64,000 nt of DNA from Cinclus cinclus. Lineage: Eukaryota > Chordata > Aves > Passeriformes > Cinclidae. The stretch lies in the NCBI RefSeq assembly GCF_963662255.1, contig NC_085055.1:16602704-16666703 (forward strand), given 5' to 3'. Shown in pieces: positions 24,913 through 36,139 of the stretch; within the stretch, counting starts at the first letter, position 1, and every line of letters starts with the position of its first letter. The position numbers and the translations under genes were made by a program. Under the pieces are notes generated by a model. It did not search any database, was not told where the DNA came from, and saw only the letters and a program-made list of their open reading frames with translations.

Positions 24913-25932
24913 TGATTTTGATCTTCAAACCTCTTATTTTTATATCAAATATTCCTGAAGAGAATATTAAAATCAATTAACAATGGTACACCAAGACGCT
25001 AAAAAGGAGGGCCAAAGTATAATTGAATTAGTTTTGAGATAATCCTGAAATGTGTAATAGTGTCAAACCAAATCTGGAAAGCATTTATAAAATAATATAT
25101 TTAGAAAAAAAGTATCAATGTTTCCTTATTTGTCTTTTAAAAATAATATTTTCAGTCGATTTCCTACAGTTTTTATGAAATAGCCAGGGCTAACATAAAT
25201 ATGAAGAAAACAGGTAAAAGACAATTTTAAAGTCATCTTTTGAAAGGGCAAACACTTTCAGTTTGGTTTTCCACTGAGAAAAACTATATTCAATTCCATC
25301 AAGCCCTGTGTTTTCAAATATTTTGTGGTTCTGGCTTAATTCCAGGAAGGGAAAAACTTCAAAGTTAAGGATCAAACCTCCAATATGAGAAAGTTGGGTA
25401 AAATTAAGGATGGTAACTTGTTGTGATAGACAGTAGGGAGGGAGTGATCTCTGACCCTGGATTTCCTTCCTTTTGGTCACATCAGAACAAACCTCAAACA
25501 CAGATTAATTTCTTTTGCTGTAGGAATATGTCTTTTTATTTTAGAAGCAAATAAAGTCTAGAATGTCTTCATATGTGTATTAATAATGAAACATTTCATA
25601 CCTCGAAGATAGCTACAAAACCTGGCTCCCCTTTCCTGGGGAACTGTGTTCTGGGTTCTTTTTGTCTACAAGGCTTTGCAAACATTATTTTCTTCCCTTT
25701 GGCCAGCATGGGAACGTGATCATGATATCCAGTGACATGCAGTACAGTAGCATGTTGTTCTACCTCTAAAAAGGATGGGTATTTGAGAAAAGTCAAGGTC
25801 CACACTTGGCAACATCATTGATAAATCCATTGAGAGAGCTTGAGAAACTGGGCAATGTTTTAGACTCAAAGCCAATCACCTTTAGTGCAATTTTCTATAG
25901 CAAGGCAAGTCAGTGGACATGCAGAAAAGACT

Positions 25933-25964
25933 GGGGGGGGGGGGGGGTGGGGGGGGGCAGGGGG
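25933..25964 (+). repeat. G-tract: G15, T, G9, CA, G5
   Basis: The longest G-run in the window. It has ample G-runs for a G-quadruplex on the + strand. Such homopolymers also cause assembly and sequencing errors, so its exact length is doubtful. Confidence 0.9.
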
Positions 25965-26689
25965 ATGTGGGAACCACACGTTTTGCTACATCTTATAGGT
26001 TAAAAATTTTCCATCTCCATCTGTTCCTCAAATGGAAAGTTGGATTTTGTGAGCATATTTTTTCCACAAAAAAAAAAAAGTATCTTTGCTCTGTAGAAAA
26101 TTAGAGCTATTCATCAGACAGCCAAACACCTGCAAGCCAAATATTTCTGGCTGAAAGTATCGATCCTCTCAGGAGGATGGGAGTTTGGTGCTTCATTTCC
26201 ATGCTCTTTGTGAGGGGCTCACAAATGCCACATTTTCAGTGTCTTGTGTGGCTGAGCTCGCCTGGGGACAGCAGTGCTGCTGTGGAACAGAATTTGGGTA
26301 TGAGCTGATATCCCACTGCACTCCTGCAGGACTAGGATCTGCCTGCAAGCAAGCCAGGGCAGTGGGGATGCTCAAGGACCTCGGGCTGGAGAAAAGCTCC
26401 AGGATGAGCTTAAGCAGACACAGATTCTGATACAGCACTGCAGAGAACAATCATATCTTCAAGTACCTAAACCTACCATTTGCATGGTTAATGTTTTTTG
26501 CTGTGAGTATTCAGATGGAGCCTTTGTTATTATACTGTTATAAAAACAAATCTTTTCAGGTTTTCCAATTAAAAACGGATCAATAAGCTCAAATAGTTTT
26601 TAGAAAGTAATGGGTCTCACTCTGTTCCATTAAACTCAGAGGTGTTAATTGGGCAGTAGATTACCTAAAACAGAAGCTTGATAATTCTT

Positions 26690-26920
26690 GAATTTAGATT
26701 AGATACAAGAAGTTTTTTACAACCAAAGTTGGTAAAACACTGGCACAAATTGTCCAGAGAGGTGCCCATCCCTGGAAACACTCAAGGTCAGGTTGGATGG
26801 GGCTCTGAGCAGCCTGGTTTGTAAGAGAAGTCTCTCTGTATTGCAGGGAGTTGGAATAGATGGCCCTTAAAGGTCCCTTCATGCCCAAACCCTCTCTGAG
26901 TCTATAGATATTTGTTAATG
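26690..26920 (+). mobile_element. CR1 LINE 3' end, bird type
   Basis: This matches the well-known CR1 3' terminal region in order: TTAGATTAGATAC..., GGT(A/G)AAACACTGGCACA, a CCAGAGAGG stretch, CCATCCCTGGAAACA, CAAGGTCAGGTTGGATGGGG, CTCTGAGCAGCCTGGT, GTTGGAATAGATGGCCCTT, AAAGGTCCCTTC, CCCAAACC, and the terminal TCTGAGTCTAT. A small deletion after CCAGAGAGG removes the usual GTGGATGC. Only the last part of the element is present, as for most 5'-truncated CR1 copies, and no coding frame survives. Confidence 0.95.
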
Positions 26921-29128
26921 GTTCTATCTAACAACTATTCATTTTTTTCAGCATTGCATTTTAGTTTTGTTCAAATTGAGTTTGGAACTACATCTGGAAA
27001 AATAAAAAATAATCAAGAACAATATAATTTTTTTTCAACCCAAAATATTTAGTTTCGCTTCAAAAGAATGGCTTCATTTTTGATTTTTGGCTCTTTCATA
27101 TGTTTAAAAGCTTTTTCTCATTCCTTTTAGAGCAATTTAAAAATGGACAGATTAAAAGCTTGTTTTGAAAGTTTTTGAAAGTGTTTTGGCAGTTCTAAAA
27201 TTAACCACTCCATTTTGAAAATACTAAAATGAAGTGCTTTGACATTTAAATTTTCTTTTTCTGCATTTTTTCATCTGAGACTATTTGCTAAATTCCATTC
27301 AAATTCATGAAGAGTCTCACTAACCCTGAAATTCATTTGTGTGGTGTATTTATTATTTGTCAGACAGCAGTGGTTCATTAAACTCTGCATCAGTTCAACC
27401 TTAAATAATGGGAGAGAATTCTTAATAGGGCCTTGTTCATATACAGCTACCATTCTCACTCTCTTATAATTACTGCCCTAAGGGGCACTCAGCTGTGCAG
27501 AGCCACATTTACCTCTCTGGGGGAGGAGGTGGCAAGACAGACCTCAACCCTCTGAGCTGGTGTTGCTTCCTCCTCTCCACACAAGAGAACTCTTCCTGGG
27601 GTACCCATATCACCCTTACAGCTCACACCAGTGTTTCTGTAGCCTCTTGCTGAGCTCTGTCTTTCTGCCTCTAGCTGCTCCTGCCATCAAAGGAAGACAC
27701 TTTGCTGTTCATGTCACTATATTTGGTCACTGCACTTCTTATGCTTTATTATCTTCTTTCTCACCTTTTTACCATTAGTGAAGATTGGCCTGTTTACACT
27801 CCAACTGGTTTAAATGTTTCTAAAAGCCATTCACCTGCAGTAGCAGTCAACAGCTGGCATGCCAACATTTTTGTCTTTTTTGGCTGCTCAGCTTCACCAG
27901 GGATATTCACAGCTTGCACTTTGCTAAGGTCGTTGGTATCACCCTTACACATTTCCTGTATTACATGAGGATCACTTTCCAGTAGTTAACAAGTCAAAAA
28001 ATATTCCTGGGGGAGGAGAGGAACTAGGTAGATAAGTGTGTTCCACACGTGCACTTTATTTTGGGAATTGCTGCCTTCATCCATGTGAGAAATAATTGTG
28101 ATCAAACATGGCTCTGAAACATGGTACTCCAGATCACACAGAAATGCCTTTGTACTCTGAATGTTCCAGTCCAGCAAGGCCAGAGTATGATGGGACGTCA
28201 ACTGCTGGCCACTGCTCAGTGCCTGGATCTATAAATAGTCTCTGGATCAAACTTTGCACTACTGTAATTGGGAATAGGTCCAGTAAAATCAGTATCTCCA
28301 CATTTATTCTCTTGAAATTTAGAGCCAGATTTGGCCCTCTGTGTGGACAGAGTCCAACTGGAAACTAGGGCCAGCCTGACTTATGGAGAGGAGATGAGCT
28401 GAGCTGAGAACTAACTTCCCTGCAGTTAGTTAGCCTCAATACTCACGTGTCTCCCAGATATAACTGTTCTGACCTCAGTGGAATTGATCCTAATTTATGC
28501 CACTGTAACTGAGATTGCAGTGTGCATTGTTTGAATTCTGTTGGGTGCGCCTTCTTCCAGATGGAAACTATTTGCAAACTATAACAGCCTCTTTCCTAAA
28601 GCTGAAGCTTGCCATATCTGAAATTTTTGGTGGGGCAGGGGTGTGGAGAAAAGGATATAATGCCAACTTTGTGCTTAGTGCTACCTAGTGACATTAAATT
28701 CTGCACTGTTCTATTAAATTATTAGTGCCTAATTAAGAGATTAGAAGAATCCTGTCCTCTCATCCTAATTACAGAATGTGCTCCAAGATCACCCAAAAAG
28801 CAGGAAGGAGGTAGCTTTAGGAAATTCAGAATGGCAATGTAGTGATTCTGTGCAGGCTTATATTCTTATATGGACGTTCCTGCTAATTGATTTTTCTTGC
28901 ATCTGCGGCTTCTGTTTTTTCCAGCTTTACATATTACATTGCTGGAGCATTTGATGAATGGGATGCTGTGCAGCTGAAAGATCACACGTCTCAAATGGCT
29001 CGCTTGGTGTTCTCAGATTGAGCTGACTGGCAGAGTTGCAGCTCTCTGACAAGGGGAATGGCTGCTTTTCTCTCAGAAAAGCACTGGAACTCTTAAATGC
29101 AACATAAAGGCAAGATATTATACACACA

Positions 29129-29181
29129 TATATGAGTGTGTCTGTCTATATACACATGTCTATGTGTGTGGATATATGTGC
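29129..29181. repeat. Alternating TG/TA tract
   Basis: A degenerate purine-pyrimidine alternating stretch (TACACACATATATGAGTGTG and following). It runs into a perfect small hairpin, GCTTTTC-GAGT-GAAAAGC, at 29,180-29,197. Confidence 0.75.
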
Positions 29182-29915
29182 TTTTCGAGTGAAAAGCCAC
29201 TCTGTCTTCCTGTAATTGCACTGGAAACATTCAGTTTGTCAGCCTGACTTTTTTCCCTGTTAGCAATGAAATTTGGCCAGGAGTCCTAGCATGCCATAAG
29301 AAATCAAGCTGTGACCACATTAAGCATGAATGGCAGAGCAAGGTTATAGCTTGTAACACTATGCTGGGGTGACCTGTTGCAGAGTTAGAGGCTGAGGTGT
29401 GAGGCTGGGTCAGATAACTATTTGCAAGTGAAGCACAAAATGAAGCTCAGAGCTACTTTGACTATTTACTCGAAAGAGGCATTTAGTGAGTATTTTTTTA
29501 TTTTAAAAGCATATTTAGAAAACTTCAGCTGCAGGGCTTGTAGCCAACCTTCAGAAATCAAACCAGAATATTTCTTAATTTTACCTACAAGTACACTCAT
29601 GGCATATTCCTGCTTTACTTTTCAATTATTTGAAAAGCTTTTCTACAAACTCATGTACAAAGTGACTGCTGAGAAGCATCTGACAAAGATGGAGATTTTC
29701 AGCTGCAGTGAAATAAAGCACGGGATCACCCAACCAGTAACAGGAGTAGGTTGGTGGATCTTTCCTGTAATCAGCTCTGGAGTCATCCCTGCTGAGCAGG
29801 AAGTTAGACATCCTCTTAAAGAAGAAAAGGAGAGGTGCTAGGGAATTGTTTGCACTACCTATAAACTTTCTGCCCTAGATCTGTCTCTTAAAATACTGAA
29901 TCAAATGTAGATGAA

Positions 29916-29944
29916 CCCCCCCCCCAAAAAAAAAAAAAAAAAAA
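29916..29944 (+). repeat. C10-A19 homopolymer pair
   Basis: Ten C followed directly by nineteen A, then ACCCC-type remnants. A low-complexity tract; length is uncertain in any assembly. Confidence 0.9.
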
Positions 29945-30854
29945 CACCCCAAAACATATTTAATTTTGAATATTTAATTTCGAAACCTTCTTATTAATTT
30001 GTCTTTGCCTTTTTTTAAGTTTTGATTTATTTTGCTTAGTAGACCCTTTGGCCCAAGAGATACATTTGAATACAGCTTTGAAGGGAATTTGGCTCAGTGC
30101 TGTAAGGCAGGCTAGGGAAGAGCCTGGTCTTAAAACAGACACAAAGCACAGTGCATGAGTTGGCGTCCTGGATCCCTCTGCAGCGCAACCTGAACTTTGC
30201 CTTGTGGAATAGCAAAGTTGAAGAACACAATGAAAACTTTCACCAGAAGCAGGGCTGCAAAGGATCTGCTCTGTCCCACCCTTTTACAGTAGCAAACAGG
30301 CTGCTGTAAGGTCAGTCACCCACTGACACCAGCTTTGCCTCTGTCTAAGACTGCACACCTTTGTGTGGAATCACTTGTGAGTTATCTTTCTGTGAGGAGA
30401 GTCTGACTTTTTTATGCCTCAGTCAATTGGAAAACTGTTCAAACTTCATTGGATATCACTAAAGCTGATAGATAAATAACATTTTGTATTTGTAAATTGT
30501 GGCTCACACTTCATGGTAAGGTCTGACTAGGATTGAGGTGTTTGGAAGGTTTATACTACAGCCTTATTTAATAATATAATCCAGAGCTGGATGCTGGACA
30601 TGGGTATGAGATTGATGGCAGCAGCCACTGCCCAGGGAAGTGCCCCAGTTCAGCAGACTCCTTAGGGAGCTGTGGATTGTCCCAACAGGAGAACCATCTC
30701 CTCTCCTATAGTACAGAGCAGCAGAGCATTACAGAATGCCGGTTCTTGCAAGAATTTCCAGATTAGCAGCACTGTGAAGCACTTTCTGCATCCTAGAAAG
30801 CTTAAGATGCTGAGGACTGCCCCAGCAAAGGCCCAGCCATATCTGCTTCATTTC

Positions 30855-31195
30855 TGATTGATATTAGTCCAGTCTGTTCTTAAAACCCTGGTGGCAGAGC
30901 ACCTCCATAACTTCACAAAGACCAAGCTGTGCCTGGGCTGGCTCTTAGCATTACAAAGCTTTTCCTAAAAAATACCCAGTACAATTCTTTCTTGCTGCCA
31001 ATTATGCTGCTTTCACTTCTTTTCTACCAAGCTAATTCCTTCATTTTTATACCAGCCTTTCCTGTGTATGCTGACTGTTACCCCAGGTATCTCTTCTGTC
31101 TGCTAATTATCTCTAATCATTCAATCTTACCTTTTAAGCTGTGTTTTCTTGATTTTTGGTTCTTCTCAGATCTCCATCTAATAGCAGTTTGTCCT
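30855..31195 (-). mobile_element. Ancient CR1/L3-like LINE 3' fragment
   Basis: Read on the + strand, this follows the reverse complement of the old CR1 (turtle/crocodilian type) 3' region in order: AGTCCAGTCTGTTCTTAAAA; a TTACAAAGCTTTTCCTAA block (consensus-like TTAGGAAGTTTTTCCTAA); TTGCTGCCAATTATGCTGC followed by CTTCTTTTCTACCA; then TTATCTCTAATCATTCAATCTTACC and a TTTTCTTGATTTTTGGTTCTTCTC end. Divergence is high and indels are frequent, so the limits are approximate. It is probably as old as the + strand copy at 10.5 kb. The 91-codon frame at 30,929-31,204 on the + strand is antisense to the element and is not evidence for a gene. Confidence 0.6.
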
Positions 31196-31319
31196 GCCAC
31201 TTAACAGCTTTCTGGAAGTCACGTGCTCCACATTAGACCTCCATACTTTAGCTGAAGCCTTAGCCTGGTTATGGGTTGCTTTCACCAGACACGCCTATGA
31301 CTGCTTTCAACACTTAATT

Positions 31320-32040
31320 CTAAGTAGCTGAGGCTACTTATAATTAAATTAATTAATTGATTTAATTAAATAATTACTTGAGGCTGAACTGATGGTAAGA
31401 GAAGCCAGACATTAATCTGGCATAAAATTGATGCAATGTCTCAATGTCTCTAAATAATACTGACTTACATTATCTGAGCACAGTGAATAGGTTTACAAAT
31501 GCCCTGGCATGACAACACGTGAGTCTCCTGAGCTGTTTCACTACAGGTGCTGCTTCTGCCAACTGCATCTGTGTCTCAGTGTGAAGCTGCTTCATTCCTG
31601 TGATGGACATAAACCCCCAGTGCATGAATGATGCATCATAATTAATAGCAATTGTTTAACCAGAAGCATTTGCTGCATGAACTGTTAAAATAATATTATA
31701 TCCAAATACTGCTGTGTTTTTCTGTTTTATGGATACTAGTATTTAAAACTCTAATCAAGATATTATAATTAATGATTTAAATTCTGTTAAAATGTACAAG
31801 CAGTGTGTTATATTCATAATGCCATCAGCTTTGATCAACTCAAAAAATGAGAAACATGTTTGACTGATTTAAGGCATCACAAAATGATCATAATGTTATT
31901 GTAATTAACAGTGTAATTAAGATTTACAGGTTGCACAATTCGTTTCACATGTATAACAATTGAAGTTTAATTAATAAAACTTATGTGTGCTAATTAGCAG
32001 TATTTTCAGAACCAAAAATGTTTCAACAATGAAATTTAGA
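31320..32040. other. AT-rich block dense in TAATTA-type sites
   Basis: About 700 bases with many TAATTA/ATTAAT cores, the general binding core of homeodomain proteins, plus AACAATTG-like (SOX-type) words near 31,955. At 31,341-31,368 TAATTAAAT is mirrored by ATTTAATTA around a 10-base spacer that itself contains TAATTAATT. The block begins about 125 bases after the ancient CR1 fragment. This is typical of developmental enhancers in gene deserts, but AT-rich DNA produces such sites by chance, and no conservation data are available here. Confidence 0.35.
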
Positions 32041-33877
32041 TAATATCTTTTTCCTTTCTTACCGTTCTTTGTTGGATTGTTATTCTGCTTCCATATTTTC
32101 AGGTTTCCAGATCTTCTTTTTGGTTGTACTTTATTGTAGGGGAAAAGAATGAAGTTTTTAAAAATTGCAAATCTTTAGCTGATAAACCATATTATTCCAT
32201 TTTAAGTTGTTCTTCTTATACCCACAGTGGTCATTGTACTTGCTGCTGCATGTTCTTATCTACACCTTGGTCATATATTCTTCTAAGTCATTGTATAGTA
32301 GAAAGAGCTTGTTATATTCATGGATTTTTAAGACTGAACAGTTTTGGAGACTGATTGCTGTAGTCTCATTTATGACAGTGTAACTTAGTTGGAGGCTTAG
32401 CAGAAGCCTTTTGATATTGAATGGCTCAAGCAATAATTGTTATTAGAGTATGTTTTACTAAAATCAGGCTGCACCCTTTTCTGTTACTATTGCCGAGCAT
32501 GTAGCAATAGCATGAAGCAGTAGAATTCCATTGTTTTAATGATTTTCCAGTCTTATTTCAGTGTATTGGTAGATCCTTTACCTTGATGTTGTGATGAAAG
32601 AAAACAGCTTTGATAGATACTTACTCACAAGGGAGATTAACAGGCTTAGAATTTGGTCCCTGTCTGAAAGGTGACATAGTCGATAATTCCATGTAAACAA
32701 AAAAGATAAGAGATGGCAGTGATTATTGTAACTGCTCCATAGTCTCTCCTACTGCTGTACCCAAAGTCCTTCAGCAGAATCACTCTTCTGAACACTATTT
32801 CTACTTTTCGCTGGCTTTGTTGCTGATACTCAATGCAAGAAAACAACACTGCAGGTGTCTTTCAACGTTGACATTTACTCATTGTCATGGAATTTCTGCA
32901 GGTCACACCTCACTGTGTGAGGAACCACTGAAAAAATAGATCTTTTTATTTTGTTGTTGAAGGAGTCCTTCAACATAAAAGGACACAGCTTACAGGATTG
33001 GGCTGTCAGACAGCAGCTCATGACTTGCATTATGTTATATTGACAATGTCTTGGCAAATAAGACACTGACAAATTGTTTTGCAATGAAAGCATAAACTAT
33101 ACAGAATATTGTGCAAGGCAGACAATATAAGGAGACACCCTCCAGTCTCCAAGGACTTGCATTTTTTTATTGCTTACCATATTTTTTCTAATATCTCTTC
33201 TGATGCACAGTGTCTCATTTGGGAAGTGGGATTTTTTTCCCTTCTGCATCATGCAAAGCACCCATCAAGACTGAGCCCAAGACCACTTGTGTTTGTCAGA
33301 TGATACAAAGGGAACCCAGACTGCTGTGTTACAGAGGCCAGAAGCTTTCACAGGGGCTAACAACAGAGACTGAAAGATTCTAGGTATTCCAAGAGGTAAT
33401 GTCAAGGAAGATTCAGGTTAGGCTTTAGGTCTCCAGAAGTGGAGGATACATTTTATCTTAATGTTGTGGAGTACCCATCCTGGTCTTAAAAAAACCCAAA
33501 AATTAAGAATAATAAATAAAATAAAATCTCCTACAAAAGCCCACTGTCATTAAGTTAAAAGCAAAGGCAACATGCAAATTTGATTCACTGCTGAGAATCC
33601 AGAGGGTCTCTCGCAGCCCCTTTCACTACTGCTTTTGGGGTCAGATCTTGAACTGGTGCTGAATTCTTTGCATTTAGGTGGACTCAGCATGGTTCATTGG
33701 TACTGATTTGTGTTTGCCTCCCTTTGAAGGGAGTGGGGATTTAACTGCTTGACAGTCCTGATACTCAACAGTGCTCTGTCAATCATGTTTATCAAAATTT
33801 CAGCCAAAGTGATGTTTTTAAAATGCACTTAGAGATAGATTAAAACCAATAATTATTAGATGTGGCTCAGTTTCAGA

Positions 33878-33910
33878 GTTCAGCCATTTCAGCCAGTTCA
33901 GTTCAGCCAT
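33878..33910 (+). repeat. Short GTTCAGCCA-type tandem cluster
   Basis: GTTCAGCCAT, then TTCAGCCA, then GTTCA and GTTCAGCCAT again, in one 33-base stretch. A small degenerate minisatellite. Confidence 0.7.
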
Positions 33911-36116
33911 TCTGGAGAGATGTTTTTAAAGAGATTAGGTCTGGGGCACCAGTTCACTAACCAGAGAAAGATGAATTTTTTCTATTTCTGTCTTTCAAAA
34001 ACAAGCAGAAAATGGGAAAATATACTTTCTTTAGCTTGTTAAAATCTGTAGATAAATAAGCTTTCCACTAAGATAACATATGGAAAACACTGACTCCAAA
34101 GAAGGAATAAATCTAGAAAGGCCTGAATTAGTGAAAAGGGAGAGAAAGATGAAAGTAGTCTATAAATAAATTTTGTAATAGAAATCACAGTAACATAACA
34201 CTATCCTGTCATATTTTTATGCTCTAATGAAGCCCTGTTACATATTTCTGTGGCCCCCTCTTTGATGAGTTCTTCAGTATTCCCAGCTGTAATAAGCAGT
34301 CATCTGAAATACCTGTGGGACTGGCCTCTCCCAAAACACCCAGTGTGGATTGTTCCCTAACTACTGATTTCTACCATTTCAATGGCACAAAGGATTCTGT
34401 GTTTTGACAGGGAAATCCTTATAACTCTAAAAATGAATTAAGTATTCATCCAATCATAAAATGACATCATGAAAGCAGCTCTTTCGCTGATGCGGTGACT
34501 ATAGAGTTGCTTGACATAATTCTGCTAACACAGTTTGACTGGATATATGTTTTGACATCCAGACAACAGGGACACTGATGGAAACTGATGGACCCAATGT
34601 CAAAAGAAGAAAAGCTGGCTGCAGGAGGACACCCAGAAAATAAATAGGTGGATTTTCAAAAACCCCCTTTGCCAAAGGGCAAAGTCAATAAAGTGAGGAC
34701 AGAATAAAACCTCCCAAAAAACTGAACAGAAAAACCAATTCTTATAAAAATAGCAAAGAGATAGTGAGAAGAGTTTTGGAGCTCAGCAGATGCAGACAGA
34801 GGAATAGTTAATTTGAACCTGAATAGTTGACCATCAATATTCATATTTTTGTTTCTGCCACAGCCTTCCAAAATAACTGTGTTGATACGGTAAAGAACCT
34901 CATTATTAAGCATCCTTTATCTTGCTCACACTTCTAGTCTTTTCCTTAATTTTCACCATAAATATGTTCCAGAATACTGTGAACAAAATGCCATCCAGAG
35001 GAGGACTAGCATTTTTAGACATTTTTGGGGGGGACATTTCAATTTAGAAGCCAAGACCTTTTCTTACTCCCATCAGGAGCCTTTGTAAGCCGTTCTGTTC
35101 TGTTTGCACATTTATAAAGTGTATTTATATATAATCTTCAAAATCTCCAAGATTAAAAAAAAATAATCCAGTTTTGGAATCAGCCATAAACACACTCCTT
35201 CACATATTTTGCCCATTCTGAACTGAGCATTTGTATCTATCATAGATTGGTCACTTTTCCCTGTCATTGAGTGACATATGTCACAGGTAAAGGACTTGTG
35301 ACAGGGCTCAAGGTAGGACCATGTTAAATAATGCAGTGCCAAAAATCCAGTATTTGCACAGTCAACAAACTCCTCCAAGTAAATGATAATATTTACATAT
35401 TTTGCTACCTCCTGACATAATGTCTCTCTTTGCACTGACTCCAGGATCACACTATTTCTAAAACCAGTCAGAGAGACTTCATTATTCTGATTTTTTGGAG
35501 TAGTCTCTGAAGTCCCTGAGCAGCAGATTTTGGAAACTGAGACTGGTATAGCTAATATAATTCTGTATTTACTGTTCTCTTATATTCTCCTGCAGGCCTC
35601 CAGTGGTGGCCACTGTTTGATACAGGACACATACTTGCAAAATGGACCTTTGACTTGCTCGAGAATGGCCATTTCTATTGTTATGTGCAAAAGAACCAGA
35701 CCAAAACAACCCTATAAAGAAACCTCAATCACACAGTCACCCAAAGTACTAAACAATAAGAAACAATTCTGTTAGCAAGAAATGAGTGTCAGATCAAAAT
35801 ACTGAAAATCAATAAAAAGGAAATAAAAGTTTTGTGAAAGTAACTTGGCTTCATTTTCTGTAGTTCTTGGCTAGAGCATTTCCATTGATAGAGTTGCTAA
35901 GTGCATTCTATTTACAAATATAAACACTTGATTTTGATCAGCAAAAATGCATCAGCATACTTGAACAGTGTCAATGATGACATAATTACACTCACAATTT
36001 CCTCTCTGTAATGATTTTTAAATGTCAGCAGTCATTTTTTGTCTAATTGTAGCCTGCATGTCAGCACTTCCTCTTAAAACAGCATGTTCCTCTCTGCTGG
36101 AATTTCACACCTCTCC

Positions 36117-36139
36117 ACTCACTCACTCACTCACTCACT
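36117..36139 (+). repeat. (ACTC)n microsatellite
   Basis: Between five and six clean ACTC units, preceded by CTCTCC and followed by TTCACC. Confidence 0.9.

Larger units (their letters stand above)
20451..26680. other. Unique noncoding DNA, no gene seen
   Basis: Mostly AT-rich, with A-rich (22.99 kb), T-rich (23.2 kb), TA/TG-rich (24.85 kb) and G-rich (25.93 kb) tracts. No open frame is recognisable. The stretch 23.74-24.08 kb has the even, motif-dense texture often seen in conserved noncoding elements. Confidence 0.5.
26921..30854. other. Unique noncoding DNA, no gene seen
   Basis: Holds a TG/TA tract at 29.13 kb and a C10/A19 tract at 29.92 kb. A 139-codon frame at 29,422-29,841 (+ strand) has no recognisable domain. 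It ends about 75 bases before the C/A tract, which could suggest a retroposed transcript, but I recognise no parent gene. Confidence 0.5.

Noticed and set aside
29422..29944. 139-codon frame followed by an A19 run, suggestive of a processed pseudogene
   Set aside because: No parent protein recognised. The A-run is preceded by C10 and looks like a simple repeat rather than a transcript tail.
30929..31204. 91-codon hydrophobic frame on the + strand
   Set aside because: It lies antisense within the ancient CR1 3' fragment. The hydrophobic residues come from the T-rich reverse complement of the element.
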